Positions 33,475 through 42,454 of a stretch of 64,000 bases of DNA are shown piece after piece (positions within the stretch are counted from its first letter, which is position 1; each line of letters starts with the position of its first letter). The notes beneath the pieces were generated by a model that was not told where the DNA came from, ran no database searches, and saw nothing but the letters and a program-made list of their open reading frames with translations. The position numbers were made by a program, and so were the translations under genes. Source of the DNA: UBA4582 sp002389265 (lineage in GTDB: Bacteria > Pseudomonadota > Gammaproteobacteria > Pseudomonadales > Azotimanducaceae); contig CALSRT010000002.1 in assembly GCA_943788825.1 (NCBI GenBank), positions 868,001 to 932,000 on the forward strand, written 5' to 3'.

Positions 33475-34218
33475 GTGGAATCAACGAAGTGGTGGAGTAA
33501 ATTCTTTTTAGTGACCAGCATGGTGGCTGTGGTGCTGTTGTTTGCCAGCCCTCTAGGTTACAAGTATGGCGTAGCCGAATTGATGCCTTCTTTTGCATCA
33601 CTCCTGTTAGCGCTGACGCTGGCAGTCATAGTCTTTGTTGGCGGCTTGATTATGACCGTTGTCGCAAACCGTAAGGGACTGATCCGAGACCGTCAATTTT
33701 TGCTCGTTGCTGTCGCCATCAGTCTGATTCCCATGATTGCCATGGCCCCCCCGATCGCCAAGGTTCGCTCGGTTCCGCCGATACATGACATCAGCACAGA
33801 TGGGTTAAATCCGCCGACTTTTGATGTGGTAATTGGTTTACGGGCCGAGGCACCGAATGATCTCGAATATGGCTCCGAGCAAGATTCTGCCGCAGCCTTG
33901 GCGAAGCTCCAGCAGGCTGCCTACCCACAAATCGTGACCCTGGAATCGGATCTGTCAGTGCCAGAAGCGGTGGCGCAGGCAGCATTGGTACTTGCCCAAC
34001 AAGATCTTGAGGTCGTGAATGTTGATGTCGACAACGGTCGTGTGGAAGCGGTGGCGACGACCTTCTGGTTTGGTTTTAAAGATGACCTGGTGGTTCGAAT
34101 TCAGCCGACTCACACGGGCAGCAAGATTGATGTGCGCTCGGTTTCTCGAGTGGGTCAGAGTGATCTGGGTGCAAACGCGGCCCGAATTGCAAAATTCCTT
34201 CAGGCATTTAACCAGTAG
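33475..34218 (+). CDS. DUF1499 family membrane protein
   Basis: A 247-residue protein with three N-terminal membrane helices (about 9-25, 35-62, 74-95). A DUF1499 domain follows from about residue 125 (AAALAKLQQAAYPQIVTLES, VVNVDVDNGRVEAVATTFWFGFKDDLVVRI, IDVRSVSRVGQSDLGANAARI). The family is common in marine proteobacteria and has no established function. The GTG start at 33475 follows GGGGAG. It is convergent with gatB, only 30 bases away. Confidence 0.85.
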   Translation: MESTKWWSKFFLVTSMVAVVLLFASPLGYKYGVAELMPSFASLLLALTLAVIVFVGGLIMTVVANRKGLIRDRQFLLVAVAISLIPMIAMAPPIAKVRSVPPIHDISTDGLNPPTFDVVIGLRAEAPNDLEYGSEQDSAAALAKLQQAAYPQIVTLESDLSVPEAVAQAALVLAQQDLEVVNVDVDNGRVEAVATTFWFGFKDDLVVRIQPTHTGSKIDVRSVSRVGQSDLGANAARIAKFLQAFNQ

Positions 34219-34248
34219 GTTGACTCGCGACTGGGTCAGCTAGTGGCT

Positions 34249-35703
34249 TCAGTCAAGAAGCCGCTGCTGTACGAGGTCGCTCACCTGTTGTGGGTTAGCT
34301 TTGCCGGCGGTTTGTCGCATGACTTGGCCGACGAAAAAACCGATAAGTTTGGTCTTCCCTTCGCGGTATTGCGCCGCTTGTTGGGGGTTGTTCTCGATGA
34401 CGCTGTCGACGATAGGGATCAGCTCGTTGCTATTAGAAACCTGGGTCAAGCCCTGTGTGGCGATATAAGTGTCGGGGTCCGTGGCTTCGCCATGCCAAAG
34501 CGCAGCGAAGACAGTTTTGGCGATTTTGCCAGAAATTGTCCCGTCCTTTATTCTTGCTAGCAGCATGCCGAGCGCGTTTGCAGAAAGTGAGATGGCGCTA
34601 AGTGATTCCGCTGAGGGTGTCAGTGAGTCACGATTCATTTGTCCCAGCAGTTCGACCCTTACCCAGTTGGCTGCGAGCTTGGCATCGCCGCCAACGCGGG
34701 CGACTGTCTCGAAATAGTCTGCCAGTGCCACAGTTGATGCCAGCACCTCTGCGTCGGCCTCGTTCAGATCATAGTCTCGAACGAAGCGCTGAATTTTGGC
34801 CTCGGGCAATTCAGGCATTTGTTGTCTGACAGTCTCAATATAGTCCTGGGTGATGTGGATAGGTAAAAGATCCGGTTCGGGAAAATAGCGATAATCCGTC
34901 GCGGTCTCTTTGCTGCGCATTGGCCGAGTTTCATCCTTGTCGGAATCGTACAGTCGAGTTTCTTGACGAATTCGGCCTCCGCTCTCGAGAACAGCAATCT
35001 GGCGTTCGACTTCATGATTGATGGCTCGCTCGAGAAAGCGGAATGAGTTTACATTCTTGGTTTCTGTGCGGGTGCCCATGGCCTCGGTGCCCATGGGTCG
35101 AATAGAAACATTCGCATCACAGCGTAACGAACCTTGTGACATGTCGCCGTCAGACACACCAAGATAGGTGACCAGTTGATGGATATAACGTGCATAGGCG
35201 ACAGCCTCTTCAGCGGATCGCATGTCGGGTTCTGAGACAATTTCCAACAACGGCGTGCCGGCGCGATTCAGATCAATGCCGGTCTTACCGTGATAGTCCT
35301 CGTGCATTGATTTGCCGGCGTCCTCTTCCAGATGCGCTCGAGTCACCTGAATCGTTTTCACTGACCCGTCTTTGAGAATGATGTCGACGCTGCCGCCGAC
35401 GACAATCGGGGTCTCCAGTTGTGTAATTTGATAGCCCTTAGGTGAGTCAGGATAGAAATAATTTTTGCGGTCGAACACCGATGTCAGGTTGATGGTGGCG
35501 CCAATGGCCAACCCAAATGCTACTGCCTTTTCGTACACCCGGGTATTGACCGTGGGCAGTACGCCGGGAAATCCCAAGTCAATGGCGCAGGCTTGCGTAT
35601 TGGGCGCCGCACCGAAGTCGGTGCTGGCACCCGAAAATATTTTCGATTTGGTCTTGAGCTGGGTATGGATCTCCAGACCGATGACGATTTCCCAATCTTG
35701 CAT
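34249..35703 (-). CDS. gatB: Asp-tRNA(Asn)/Glu-tRNA(Gln) amidotransferase subunit B
   Basis: GatB (484 residues) carries the kinase/transamidase active site that activates mischarged Glu-tRNA(Gln) or Asp-tRNA(Asn). Visible features are IGLEIHTQLKTKSKIFSG at the N-terminus, RKNYFYPDSPKGYQITQ, NRAGTPLLEIVSEPD and RCDANVS, and a C-terminal YqeY-like tail (GFFVGQVMRQTAGKANPQQV). The repeat GCCCATGG-N7-GCCCATGG within the gene gives the duplicated peptide MGTEAMGT, absent from most GatB proteins I recall. It ends the gatC-gatA-gatB operon, 14 bases after gatA. Confidence 0.97.
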   Translation of the reverse strand: MQDWEIVIGLEIHTQLKTKSKIFSGASTDFGAAPNTQACAIDLGFPGVLPTVNTRVYEKAVAFGLAIGATINLTSVFDRKNYFYPDSPKGYQITQLETPIVVGGSVDIILKDGSVKTIQVTRAHLEEDAGKSMHEDYHGKTGIDLNRAGTPLLEIVSEPDMRSAEEAVAYARYIHQLVTYLGVSDGDMSQGSLRCDANVSIRPMGTEAMGTRTETKNVNSFRFLERAINHEVERQIAVLESGGRIRQETRLYDSDKDETRPMRSKETATDYRYFPEPDLLPIHITQDYIETVRQQMPELPEAKIQRFVRDYDLNEADAEVLASTVALADYFETVARVGGDAKLAANWVRVELLGQMNRDSLTPSAESLSAISLSANALGMLLARIKDGTISGKIAKTVFAALWHGEATDPDTYIATQGLTQVSNSNELIPIVDSVIENNPQQAAQYREGKTKLIGFFVGQVMRQTAGKANPQQVSDLVQQRLLD

Positions 35704-35717
35704 GGTGAATTTCCTGG

Positions 35718-37181
35718 TTATTGGCCGTCGTTGGGACGTTGAGCGTGCCAGTCCGATGCTTGCTGGAAGTTATGGGCCACTTTGAGCAGACCGCCTTCAT
35801 CGAGATGGCGACCGATAAGTTGTAGGCCGATGGGTAAACCCTGGCTTTGACCTGCCGGTATCGAGATGGCTGGGAGACCCGCGAGGTTGACGGCGATGGT
35901 GTAAATATCCTGCAGGTACATAGCCACCTGATCGTCTACTTTTTCGCCAAGTTTAAAGGCTGTTGACGGCGTCGTGGGTCCTAGGATGTAATCAACTTGG
36001 TCAAATACCTGGCTGAAGTCTGCGCTGATTAAACGCCGAATCTGCTGAGCCTTGCGGTAGTAGGCTTCATAGTAGCCGGCAGACAACGCAAAAGTGCCGA
36101 CCATAATACGACTCTTGACCTCTCGGCCGAAGCCTTCAGAACGGCTGCGTTTATAAAGATCTTCAATGGATTCCGGATCAGCGCAGCGATAGCCGAAGCG
36201 CACACCATCGTACCTGGCTAGGTTTGAAGAACATTCCGCCGGCGCAATCACATAATAGGCGGGTATGGCGTGTTGCGTGTTCGGCAGGCTGACCTCCGAG
36301 AGAATAGCCCCCATGGATTCCAGCGTTTTGGCGGCCGCCATCACAGCCGTGCGAATATCGTCATCCAGTCCCTCGTCAAAATATTCTGTGCAGATTCCAA
36401 TTTTTAGTCCCTTGATGGATCCGTTGATCTGGGCTAAATAGTCGGGTACTGGCTGATTGATACTGGTGGAGTCGCGATGATCAAAGCCCGCCATAGCTTG
36501 CAGCAAATGCGCCGCATCTTCTGCGGTTCGTGCCATTGGCCCGGCCTGGTCGAGACTGGAAGCATAGGCAATGACGCCCCAGCGTGACACCCTGCCGTAG
36601 GTGGGCTTTAAGCCGGTAATGCCGCAGAATGCGGCTGGCTGACGAATAGAACCCCCGGTATCTGTGCCGGTTGTGGCGGCGCAGAGACCCGCTGCCAGGC
36701 TGGCCGCTGAGCCCCCTGATGATCCGCCGGGAACGCGATCGGCTCGCCATGGATTGCGCACGGGGCCGTAGTAGCTATTTTCGTTGGATGAGCCCATGGC
36801 GAACTCGTCCATATTAGTTTTGCCCAGGGTCACGACGCCGGCGTCATTGAGCTGCTCAACCAGTGTCGCGTTGTACGGTGCGATAAAGTTGTCGAGCATG
36901 CGTGAGCCAGCGGAAGTTCTTACGCCTTGGGTACAAATAATGTCCTTGTGCGCAATGGGAATTCCGGCCAGTGGCGGATGAATGCCCTTCTGCCTGGCGA
37001 CGTCCATGGCTGCAGCGCGCGCCAAGGCGGGTTCTCGAAGGACGGTGATGTAGCTGTTGATAGCGGGGTCTAGGCGCTCGATGCGATCGAGGTAGTGCCC
37101 TGTCAGTTCGACACTGGAAAAAGCCTTATTGTCGAGATCAAGTAGTAATTGACTGATCGTTTTATCGTGTAGCTCGCTCAT
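35718..37181 (-). CDS. gatA: Asp-tRNA(Asn)/Glu-tRNA(Gln) amidotransferase subunit A
   Basis: GatA (487 residues) is the amidase that releases ammonia from glutamine for the GatB site. The amidase signature is clear: Lys in GIPIAHKDI, then the Ser-cisSer-Lys triad in GGSSGGSAASLAAGLC and TGTDTGGSIRQPAAFCG. The length matches the family. It sits between gatC and gatB; the gatC stop is two bases upstream. GatCAB supplies the lineage's Gln-tRNA and/or Asn-tRNA by transamidation. Confidence 0.97.
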   Translation of the reverse strand: MSELHDKTISQLLLDLDNKAFSSVELTGHYLDRIERLDPAINSYITVLREPALARAAAMDVARQKGIHPPLAGIPIAHKDIICTQGVRTSAGSRMLDNFIAPYNATLVEQLNDAGVVTLGKTNMDEFAMGSSNENSYYGPVRNPWRADRVPGGSSGGSAASLAAGLCAATTGTDTGGSIRQPAAFCGITGLKPTYGRVSRWGVIAYASSLDQAGPMARTAEDAAHLLQAMAGFDHRDSTSINQPVPDYLAQINGSIKGLKIGICTEYFDEGLDDDIRTAVMAAAKTLESMGAILSEVSLPNTQHAIPAYYVIAPAECSSNLARYDGVRFGYRCADPESIEDLYKRSRSEGFGREVKSRIMVGTFALSAGYYEAYYRKAQQIRRLISADFSQVFDQVDYILGPTTPSTAFKLGEKVDDQVAMYLQDIYTIAVNLAGLPAISIPAGQSQGLPIGLQLIGRHLDEGGLLKVAHNFQQASDWHAQRPNDGQ

Positions 37182-37183
37182 GT

Positions 37184-37480
37184 CTACTCCACAACCCGTG
37201 GAACAAGGTAGAAGCCACCATCTGTTTCTGGCGCAATAGCCTGAAAACGCTCTCGCTGATCGGTTTCGGTAACTTCATCAGCGCGAAGTTGCTGGCTCGC
37301 GTCAGTAGGGTTCGACATGGGTGCGATACCACTGGTGTCAACGCCATGCATTTGCTCGACCAGGGCCAGGACCTTGGTCATGTCCACTGCGTAGTCATCG
37401 ATATCGGCACCATCAATGTTGAGCTGAGACAGTTCGGCGACGGCAAGGACCAGGTCCTGGGTAACTGTGATGGGTGGCAT
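37184..37480 (-). CDS. gatC: Asp-tRNA(Asn)/Glu-tRNA(Gln) amidotransferase subunit C
   Basis: GatC (98 residues) is a helical clamp that stabilises GatA on GatB. It shows LVLAVAELSQLNI, the DMTKVLALVEQMHGVDT segment and the conserved TDASQQLRADEVTE, ending in FYLVPRVVE. I place the start at ATG 37480, giving the usual length; a GTG at 37510 would add ten residues without homology. It leads the operon and is divergent from mreB across about 320 bases, as in Pseudomonas relatives. Confidence 0.94.
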   Translation of the reverse strand: MPPITVTQDLVLAVAELSQLNIDGADIDDYAVDMTKVLALVEQMHGVDTSGIAPMSNPTDASQQLRADEVTETDQRERFQAIAPETDGGFYLVPRVVE

Positions 37481-37800
37481 AAGAGAATTCCGACAATGAG
37501 CGACAGGCACATAGACCTTTGGTGGGGGATGCTAATGAGGTTTACACAGAACATCAATATTTTTGCGATTCTGGCTGAATTATCTGGTCTGAAACGCTGT
37601 TTTCAGGGGCGCTTGGTCCGGATAAGCCGTTCGGTACACTTGATGAGCATCAAAAGTCGCATCTAGCGAGTGTTTTCTTGGATGAATTCTCAAATAAATG
37701 ATAGAGTTACGAGAGTTTTTATATCCAAATCATAGGCGCCACGGTGTCGCTGATGTAGGAATTTTTTGACGAAGTACTCATCTCGAGGTGCCTTGCACTC

Positions 37801-38841
37801 ATGTTTAAGAAATTGAGGGGCCTGTTTTCCAATGATCTGTCGATCGATCTCGGAACGGCAAATACACTGATTTATGTGCGCGAGAAGGGCATTGTCCTGA
37901 ATGAGCCTTCGGTGGTCGCGATACGAACGACGAATAACCAAAAAAGTGTGGCGGCAGTCGGTATTGATGCAAAGCGAATGTTAGGTAGAACCCCGGGTAA
38001 TATCACCGCGATTCGACCGCTGAAAGATGGTGTGATTGCGGATTTTCAAGTGACTGAAAAGATGCTGCAACATTTCATTAAAAAAGTGCATGAAAATAGT
38101 TTTATCAGACCCAGCCCGAGAGTCCTGGTCTGCGTCCCCTGTCAGTCCACAGAAGTGGAGCGCAGGGCGATCCGTGAGTCAGTGATCAGTGCTGGCGCAA
38201 GAGATGTCAGATTAATTGAAGAGCCTATGGCGGCGGCAATTGGTGCGGGCTTGCCGGTGCATGACGCAGTGGGGACCATGGTCGTTGATATTGGCGGCGG
38301 TACCACTGAGATCGCTGTCATTTCCCTCAACGGCGTAGTCTATGCCCAGTCTGTGCGAGTCGGTGGAGACCGATTTGATGAAGCCATCACTGCTTATGTG
38401 AGGCGCACGCAAGGTAGTCTGATTGGCGATGCGACGGCGGAACGAATTAAACAAGAAATTGGGACAGCATATCCGGATAATGAAGTCCGTGAAATCGACG
38501 TGCGTGGGCGGAACTTGGCCGAAGGGGTGCCCCGTAGCTTTACCCTGAATAGTCATGAGATTCTTGAAGCCTTGCAGGAGCCTTTGTCTGTGATTGTGCA
38601 GGCAGTGAAGAGTGCCTTGGAGCAAACCCCGCCAGAACTAGCATCTGATATCGCTGAAAGTGGTCTGGTGTTAACCGGTGGTGGCTCTTTGTTGCGTGGT
38701 CTTGATCGGCTGTTGTCCAGTGAGACTGGTTTGCCGGTGATTATCGCTGAAGACCCGCTGACTTGTGTAGCGCGCGGCGGTGGGCGGGCGCTGGAAATTA
38801 TGGATGATCGTGGCGATAGTGACTTATTGTCTATCCAATAA
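37801..38841 (+). CDS. mreB: Rod-shape actin homologue
   Basis: MreB (346 residues) polymerises under the inner membrane and directs lateral wall synthesis. Actin-fold motifs are seen: phosphate 1 LSIDLGTANTLIYV, connect 1 LIEEPMAAAIGAGLPV, phosphate 2 VVDIGGGTTEIAV, adenosine site VLTGGGSLLRGLD. The amphipathic N-terminus MFKKLRGLF binds membrane. Length is canonical. It leads mreB-mreC-mreD. The 290-base upstream region shared with gatC must contain its promoter; no clear consensus was recognised. Confidence 0.98.
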   Translation: MFKKLRGLFSNDLSIDLGTANTLIYVREKGIVLNEPSVVAIRTTNNQKSVAAVGIDAKRMLGRTPGNITAIRPLKDGVIADFQVTEKMLQHFIKKVHENSFIRPSPRVLVCVPCQSTEVERRAIRESVISAGARDVRLIEEPMAAAIGAGLPVHDAVGTMVVDIGGGTTEIAVISLNGVVYAQSVRVGGDRFDEAITAYVRRTQGSLIGDATAERIKQEIGTAYPDNEVREIDVRGRNLAEGVPRSFTLNSHEILEALQEPLSVIVQAVKSALEQTPPELASDIAESGLVLTGGGSLLRGLDRLLSSETGLPVIIAEDPLTCVARGGGRALEIMDDRGDSDLLSIQ

Positions 38842-38943
38842 CTACGTCGGATTAAGCAAGGTTATTTAGTGCCTCCATTGGATCTCAACGGGATTTGAAT
38901 TATCAAATCGCTATTTCTCGAAGAAACAACAATCGGCTATAAG

Positions 38944-39768
38944 ATGCTGTTCTTCAGTGTCCTGTCACTGGGGTTGCTGGCGCTGGATTACTATACTGAC
39001 TATCTAGATTCGGTCAGGTCGGTTCTGAGCATCGTCGTGACACCGATAGTCGTCACTGCAGACTACCCAGCGAGAACCGCGATTCTGGCGCAGGAAACCT
39101 TTGCTTCACAGGCAGATATGCGAGCCGAGATCAGACTCCTTAAACAAGATCAGCTGCTTCTTCGGGCGAAAGTTATCAAAATGGCGGCGCTTGATGCGGA
39201 GAACGATCGATTACGTGACCTGCTTGGGTCAGCTGCAAAACTTCAAGATAACGTCCTTGTGGCTGAGCTGATTGGTGTTGATCCTGATCCTGAGCGCAAT
39301 GAAGTTATCCTGGATAAAGGTAGCGAGTCTGGTGTTTTTGTTGGTCAAGCGGTGCTCGATGCGCAAGGATTGATGGGGCAGGTGATAGCGACCAGTTTGT
39401 ATACCAGTCGCGCTTTGCTCATCAGCGATGAATCACATTCGGTGCCAGTCCAGGTTAATCGAAGCAGTCTACGACTTATCGCTCAAGGCACCGGTATCAC
39501 GGGGCAATTGGAGTTGATTCACGTGCCAGACACCGCCGATATTCAGGAAGGTGACCTGCTGGTGAGTTCGGGTCTGGGAAATCGCTTTCCAGTGGCTTAC
39601 CCCGTTGGCGTGGTAAGTAAGGTGGAGCACGATCCTGGCGAGCCCTTCGCTGTCGTGACAGCGATCCCCAGCGCGTCGTTGGAGAAAAGTCGTCACGTCT
39701 TGTTGGTGTTTACTGAAACACGCATGCTGCGTGATGCCAGTAGCCCGCGAAAAGCACCGGGTCGCTGA
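38944..39768 (+). CDS. mreC: Rod-shape-determining protein MreC
   Basis: MreC is a bitopic periplasmic scaffold of the elongasome. As written (274 residues from ATG 38944) it has a membrane segment (FFSVLSLGLLALDYY), a coiled coil (about 58-95) and the two beta-domains (VLVAELIGVDPDPERNEVILDKGS, GLMGQVIATSLYTSRALLI). However, the conserved start of the family is not reached. In-frame codons upstream to an ATT at 38899 read IIKSLFLEETTIGYK, aligning with the basic N-terminus of other MreC proteins (KxLFxxGPSxxxR). A TGA at 38896 blocks further extension. The true start is probably the ATT at 38899, preceded by CGGGAT. An arginine/lysine-rich tail follows the second domain. Confidence 0.93.
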   Translation: MLFFSVLSLGLLALDYYTDYLDSVRSVLSIVVTPIVVTADYPARTAILAQETFASQADMRAEIRLLKQDQLLLRAKVIKMAALDAENDRLRDLLGSAAKLQDNVLVAELIGVDPDPERNEVILDKGSESGVFVGQAVLDAQGLMGQVIATSLYTSRALLISDESHSVPVQVNRSSLRLIAQGTGITGQLELIHVPDTADIQEGDLLVSSGLGNRFPVAYPVGVVSKVEHDPGEPFAVVTAIPSASLEKSRHVLLVFTETRMLRDASSPRKAPGR

Positions 39769-39769
39769 T

Positions 39770-40261
39770 ATGCGAAGTAATAATCTTTGGTTCATTGGGC
39801 TTAGCTTTTTCATTGCCTTGGTGTTCAGTATCATCTCGTTGCCGGCATTTGTGCCCGTTGATTTTGGCTATCTGAGGCCACACTGGGTCGCATTGGTGCT
39901 GATTTATTGGGTGATCGCTTTGCCCTATAGAATTGGTATTGCTGTCGCTTGGGTATTAGGGGTTATTCTCGATATTCTTTTGGGTAGCTTGATTGGGCAG
40001 CATGCGATCGCTCTTATTGTGGTTGTTTACGTGGCGTCTAGCCTTTATCAGCGGATGCGCATGTTTGCGGTCTGGCAGCAGAGCCTGGTGGTGTTCGCGA
40101 TTGTTGGGTTGGACCAGTTAGCCAATTTTTGGATGGAGAGTATCTCGGGCGCAGCGAACTGGAACATGTGGTATTTGCTGCCGTCGTTAGTCAGCGCCTT
40201 AGTCTGGCCTTGGGTATTTCTAGTGTTGCGTTCCGCGCGCCGTTTGTTTGATGTAACCTGA
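39770..40261 (+). CDS. mreD: Rod-shape-determining protein MreD
   Basis: MreD (163 residues) is a small polytopic membrane protein (about five to six helices) of the elongasome. Conserved points are PDWVALVLIYW-like (here HWVALVLIYWVIALP), GVILDILLGSLIGQHA (family hallmark with Gly-Gln-His) and the helix ending LVWPWVFLVLRS. I choose ATG 39770, one base after the mreC stop. A GTG at 39731 would overlap mreC and adds a basic stretch. Confidence 0.95.
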   Translation: MRSNNLWFIGLSFFIALVFSIISLPAFVPVDFGYLRPHWVALVLIYWVIALPYRIGIAVAWVLGVILDILLGSLIGQHAIALIVVVYVASSLYQRMRMFAVWQQSLVVFAIVGLDQLANFWMESISGAANWNMWYLLPSLVSALVWPWVFLVLRSARRLFDVT

Positions 40262-40314
40262 TATGCAGAGCGAAGGTGTTGATTTTACGCTTCGCGAAAA
40301 ATGAGGAACTCAAT

Positions 40315-40935
40315 TTGATTGCGCTCGTGCTGGGCTCGGCCTCGCCGCGTAGATCGCAACTGTTGCGGCAGCTCAACCTGTCGTTCGATGTGATTACGCC
40401 TGATATTGATGAAACCCCAATGGTTGGGGAGCAAGCTTGCGACTATGCCATTCGTATGTCGAAAGGCAAATCAGTCGCCGCCAGGCATCTGCTTGAGGCC
40501 GACGCTGCTGATGCCTCGAAGCGGGATTTGGAAGTTGTCGTGCTCTGTGCTGATACCATTGTTGTGCTCGACAACGAAATCCTGTGTAAGCCTAAGGATG
40601 AAGAAGATGCAGTGAATATGTTGCGCCGGATGTCTAACCGTCGCCATACCGTTGTCACTGCAGTGACTGTCAGCAGGTTGGCAGATGGCTATCAGGAGAG
40701 TTTTAGCGTTGAGACGGAAGTCAATTTCCGTCAGGTTAACGAGCAAGAATGCCGAAAATATTGGCTCACTGGTGAGCCTCAAGATAAATCAGGTGCTTAT
40801 GGAATCCAGGGCATCGGCGCCATTTTTGTTGAGTCGATCATAGGAAGTAGTAGCAATGTTGCGGGGCTACCCCTGCGGGAAACCGCTGATTGTCTCGCGC
40901 GCTTTGGCATAGATTGCCTGGCGGGAAATGAATGA
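40315..40935 (+). CDS. Maf-family nucleotide pyrophosphatase
   Basis: Maf/YhdE-type enzyme (206 residues from TTG 40315) that hydrolyses non-canonical or pyrimidine nucleoside triphosphates (dTTP/UTP group). Motifs are LGSASPRRSQLLRQL, Asp/Glu in PDIDETP, the catalytic AxDTIV (CADTIVVLD), K in ILCKPKDEEDA, and DKSGAYGIQGIGAIFVESIIGSSSNVAGLPL. I select the TTG at 40315 because GAGGAA lies six bases upstream and MIALVLGSASPRR is the family N-terminus; a GTG at 40276 would add 13 residues. It lies between mreD and rng as in many gammaproteobacteria. Confidence 0.93.
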   Translation: MIALVLGSASPRRSQLLRQLNLSFDVITPDIDETPMVGEQACDYAIRMSKGKSVAARHLLEADAADASKRDLEVVVLCADTIVVLDNEILCKPKDEEDAVNMLRRMSNRRHTVVTAVTVSRLADGYQESFSVETEVNFRQVNEQECRKYWLTGEPQDKSGAYGIQGIGAIFVESIIGSSSNVAGLPLRETADCLARFGIDCLAGNE

Positions 40936-40960
40936 TATTTGATACAGGAAGTATTTCAGC

Positions 40961-42448
40961 ATGGCTGAAGAAATTATCATCAGTGTCTCTTCATTGGAAA
41001 CGCGGGTGGCGCTTGTCGAGTCCGGGTTGCTGCAAGAAATATTCATCGAGCGGTCCCATACTCGAGTAACAGTAGGCAATATTTATAAAGGTAAGGTTGT
41101 CCGCGTATTGCCGGGTTTACAAAGTGCCTTCGTTGACATAGGGCAGCCGCGGGCCGCGTTTATGCATATTACGGACCTTGTGGATTCGCAATTCAAGTTC
41201 ATTGAAGCTGCGGCTGACAAAAAAATTCAGTATCCGCCGATCCAACAAGTGCTTCGAGATGGGCAGGAAATTCTGGTACAGGTGACTAAAGAGCCTATCA
41301 ACACCAAGGGCGCGCGTGCTACGACCAGTATTTCGGTCGCGTCTCGATTTTTGGTTTATACGCCAAAAAATTCCCACATAGGTATTTCCCAACGAATAGA
41401 AGACACCGCTGCCCGTGAACGGCTCCAGGCTATCATGGCTGAGATTCATCGGCCGGAAGATGCAGATGGATTTATTGTTCGCACAGCCTCAGAGCGGGCG
41501 ACTGAAGAGGAAATCCGGCTCGATGCGGAATTGTTACGCAAGCGTTGGCGGCTGATTGATGAGCAAGGCCGCAGTGCGCCGCCAGCATCAAGCGTTTATG
41601 AAGACTTACCTATTCACTTGCGGGCGATGCGGGATATCATTAATCGAGAGACCGCGAGTATTCTCGTCGACAACAAAAAGGTCTATCAGGCCATTGAGCG
41701 ATTTCTGACAGACTTTATTCCCGAAAAGCTTGCTTGCTTGCAGCTGGTTTCTCTCAAGGTGCCAATATTTGATGCACACAATTTAGAGGACCAAATTACG
41801 GCCGCGTTGGATCGTAACGTGCCGCTGAAGTCGGGGGGTTACCTGGTGATAGATCAGACCGAAGCGATGACCACGGTGGATGTTAATACCGGTGCGTTTG
41901 TCGGGCGCCGTGATCTTGAAGATACCATCTATCGAACTAACCTTGAGGCCGCGGCGGCGATACCCCGACAACTCAAGTTGAGAAATATCGGTGGGATTGT
42001 CATTCTTGATTTTATCGACATGATCGATGAAGAACACAAGCGCCAAGTGGTCAGGACGCTGGAGAAAGGTCAACAGGTGGATCGCGTGAAGTGGAATATC
42101 TCCGAAATATCAGACTTGGGCCTGGTGGAGATGACACGCAAAAGGACGCATGAGAGTTTACTTAAGATGATGTGCGCGCCTTGTCCTGCTTGTGATGGAA
42201 AGGGTTTTTTGAAAACTGCGGAGACGGTTTGTCTGGAAATCTATCGAGAGATACAGCGCAAAGCCCTCAAATTTTCTGGTGGCGAGTGTGTGATAATGGC
42301 CGCGCAACCAGTTATTGATCGTTTGTTAGATGAAGATGCAATTTGCATCGCTGACTTATCCAGCGCGCTGGACTGTTCGATCCGACTGCAAGTCGAGACG
42401 AGTTACAGTCAGGAGCAGTTTGATGTTGTCGTGCCGCTTCAGTTTTAG
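40961..42448 (+). CDS. rng: Ribonuclease G
   Basis: RNase G (495 residues) processes the 5' end of 16S rRNA and degrades some mRNAs. An S1 domain near the N-terminus (GNIYKGKVVRVLPGLQSAFVDIG) is followed by the RNase E/G catalytic core: VIDQTEAMTTVDVNTGAFVGRRD and VILDFIDMID contain the magnesium-binding Asp residues; CAPCPACDGKG is the zinc-link. It lacks the long C-terminal scaffold of RNase E, consistent with RNase G. It is flanked by maf and yhdP, the conserved arrangement. Confidence 0.97.
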   Translation: MAEEIIISVSSLETRVALVESGLLQEIFIERSHTRVTVGNIYKGKVVRVLPGLQSAFVDIGQPRAAFMHITDLVDSQFKFIEAAADKKIQYPPIQQVLRDGQEILVQVTKEPINTKGARATTSISVASRFLVYTPKNSHIGISQRIEDTAARERLQAIMAEIHRPEDADGFIVRTASERATEEEIRLDAELLRKRWRLIDEQGRSAPPASSVYEDLPIHLRAMRDIINRETASILVDNKKVYQAIERFLTDFIPEKLACLQLVSLKVPIFDAHNLEDQITAALDRNVPLKSGGYLVIDQTEAMTTVDVNTGAFVGRRDLEDTIYRTNLEAAAAIPRQLKLRNIGGIVILDFIDMIDEEHKRQVVRTLEKGQQVDRVKWNISEISDLGLVEMTRKRTHESLLKMMCAPCPACDGKGFLKTAETVCLEIYREIQRKALKFSGGECVIMAAQPVIDRLLDEDAICIADLSSALDCSIRLQVETSYSQEQFDVVVPLQF

Positions 42449-42454
42449 GTAGCC

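Noticed and set aside
35065..35100. Duplicated MGTEAMGT peptide in GatB as a frameshift or assembly fault
   Set aside because: The frame stays open, flanking motifs are intact, and a 15-bp in-frame duplication explains it, consistent with the repeat tendency elsewhere.
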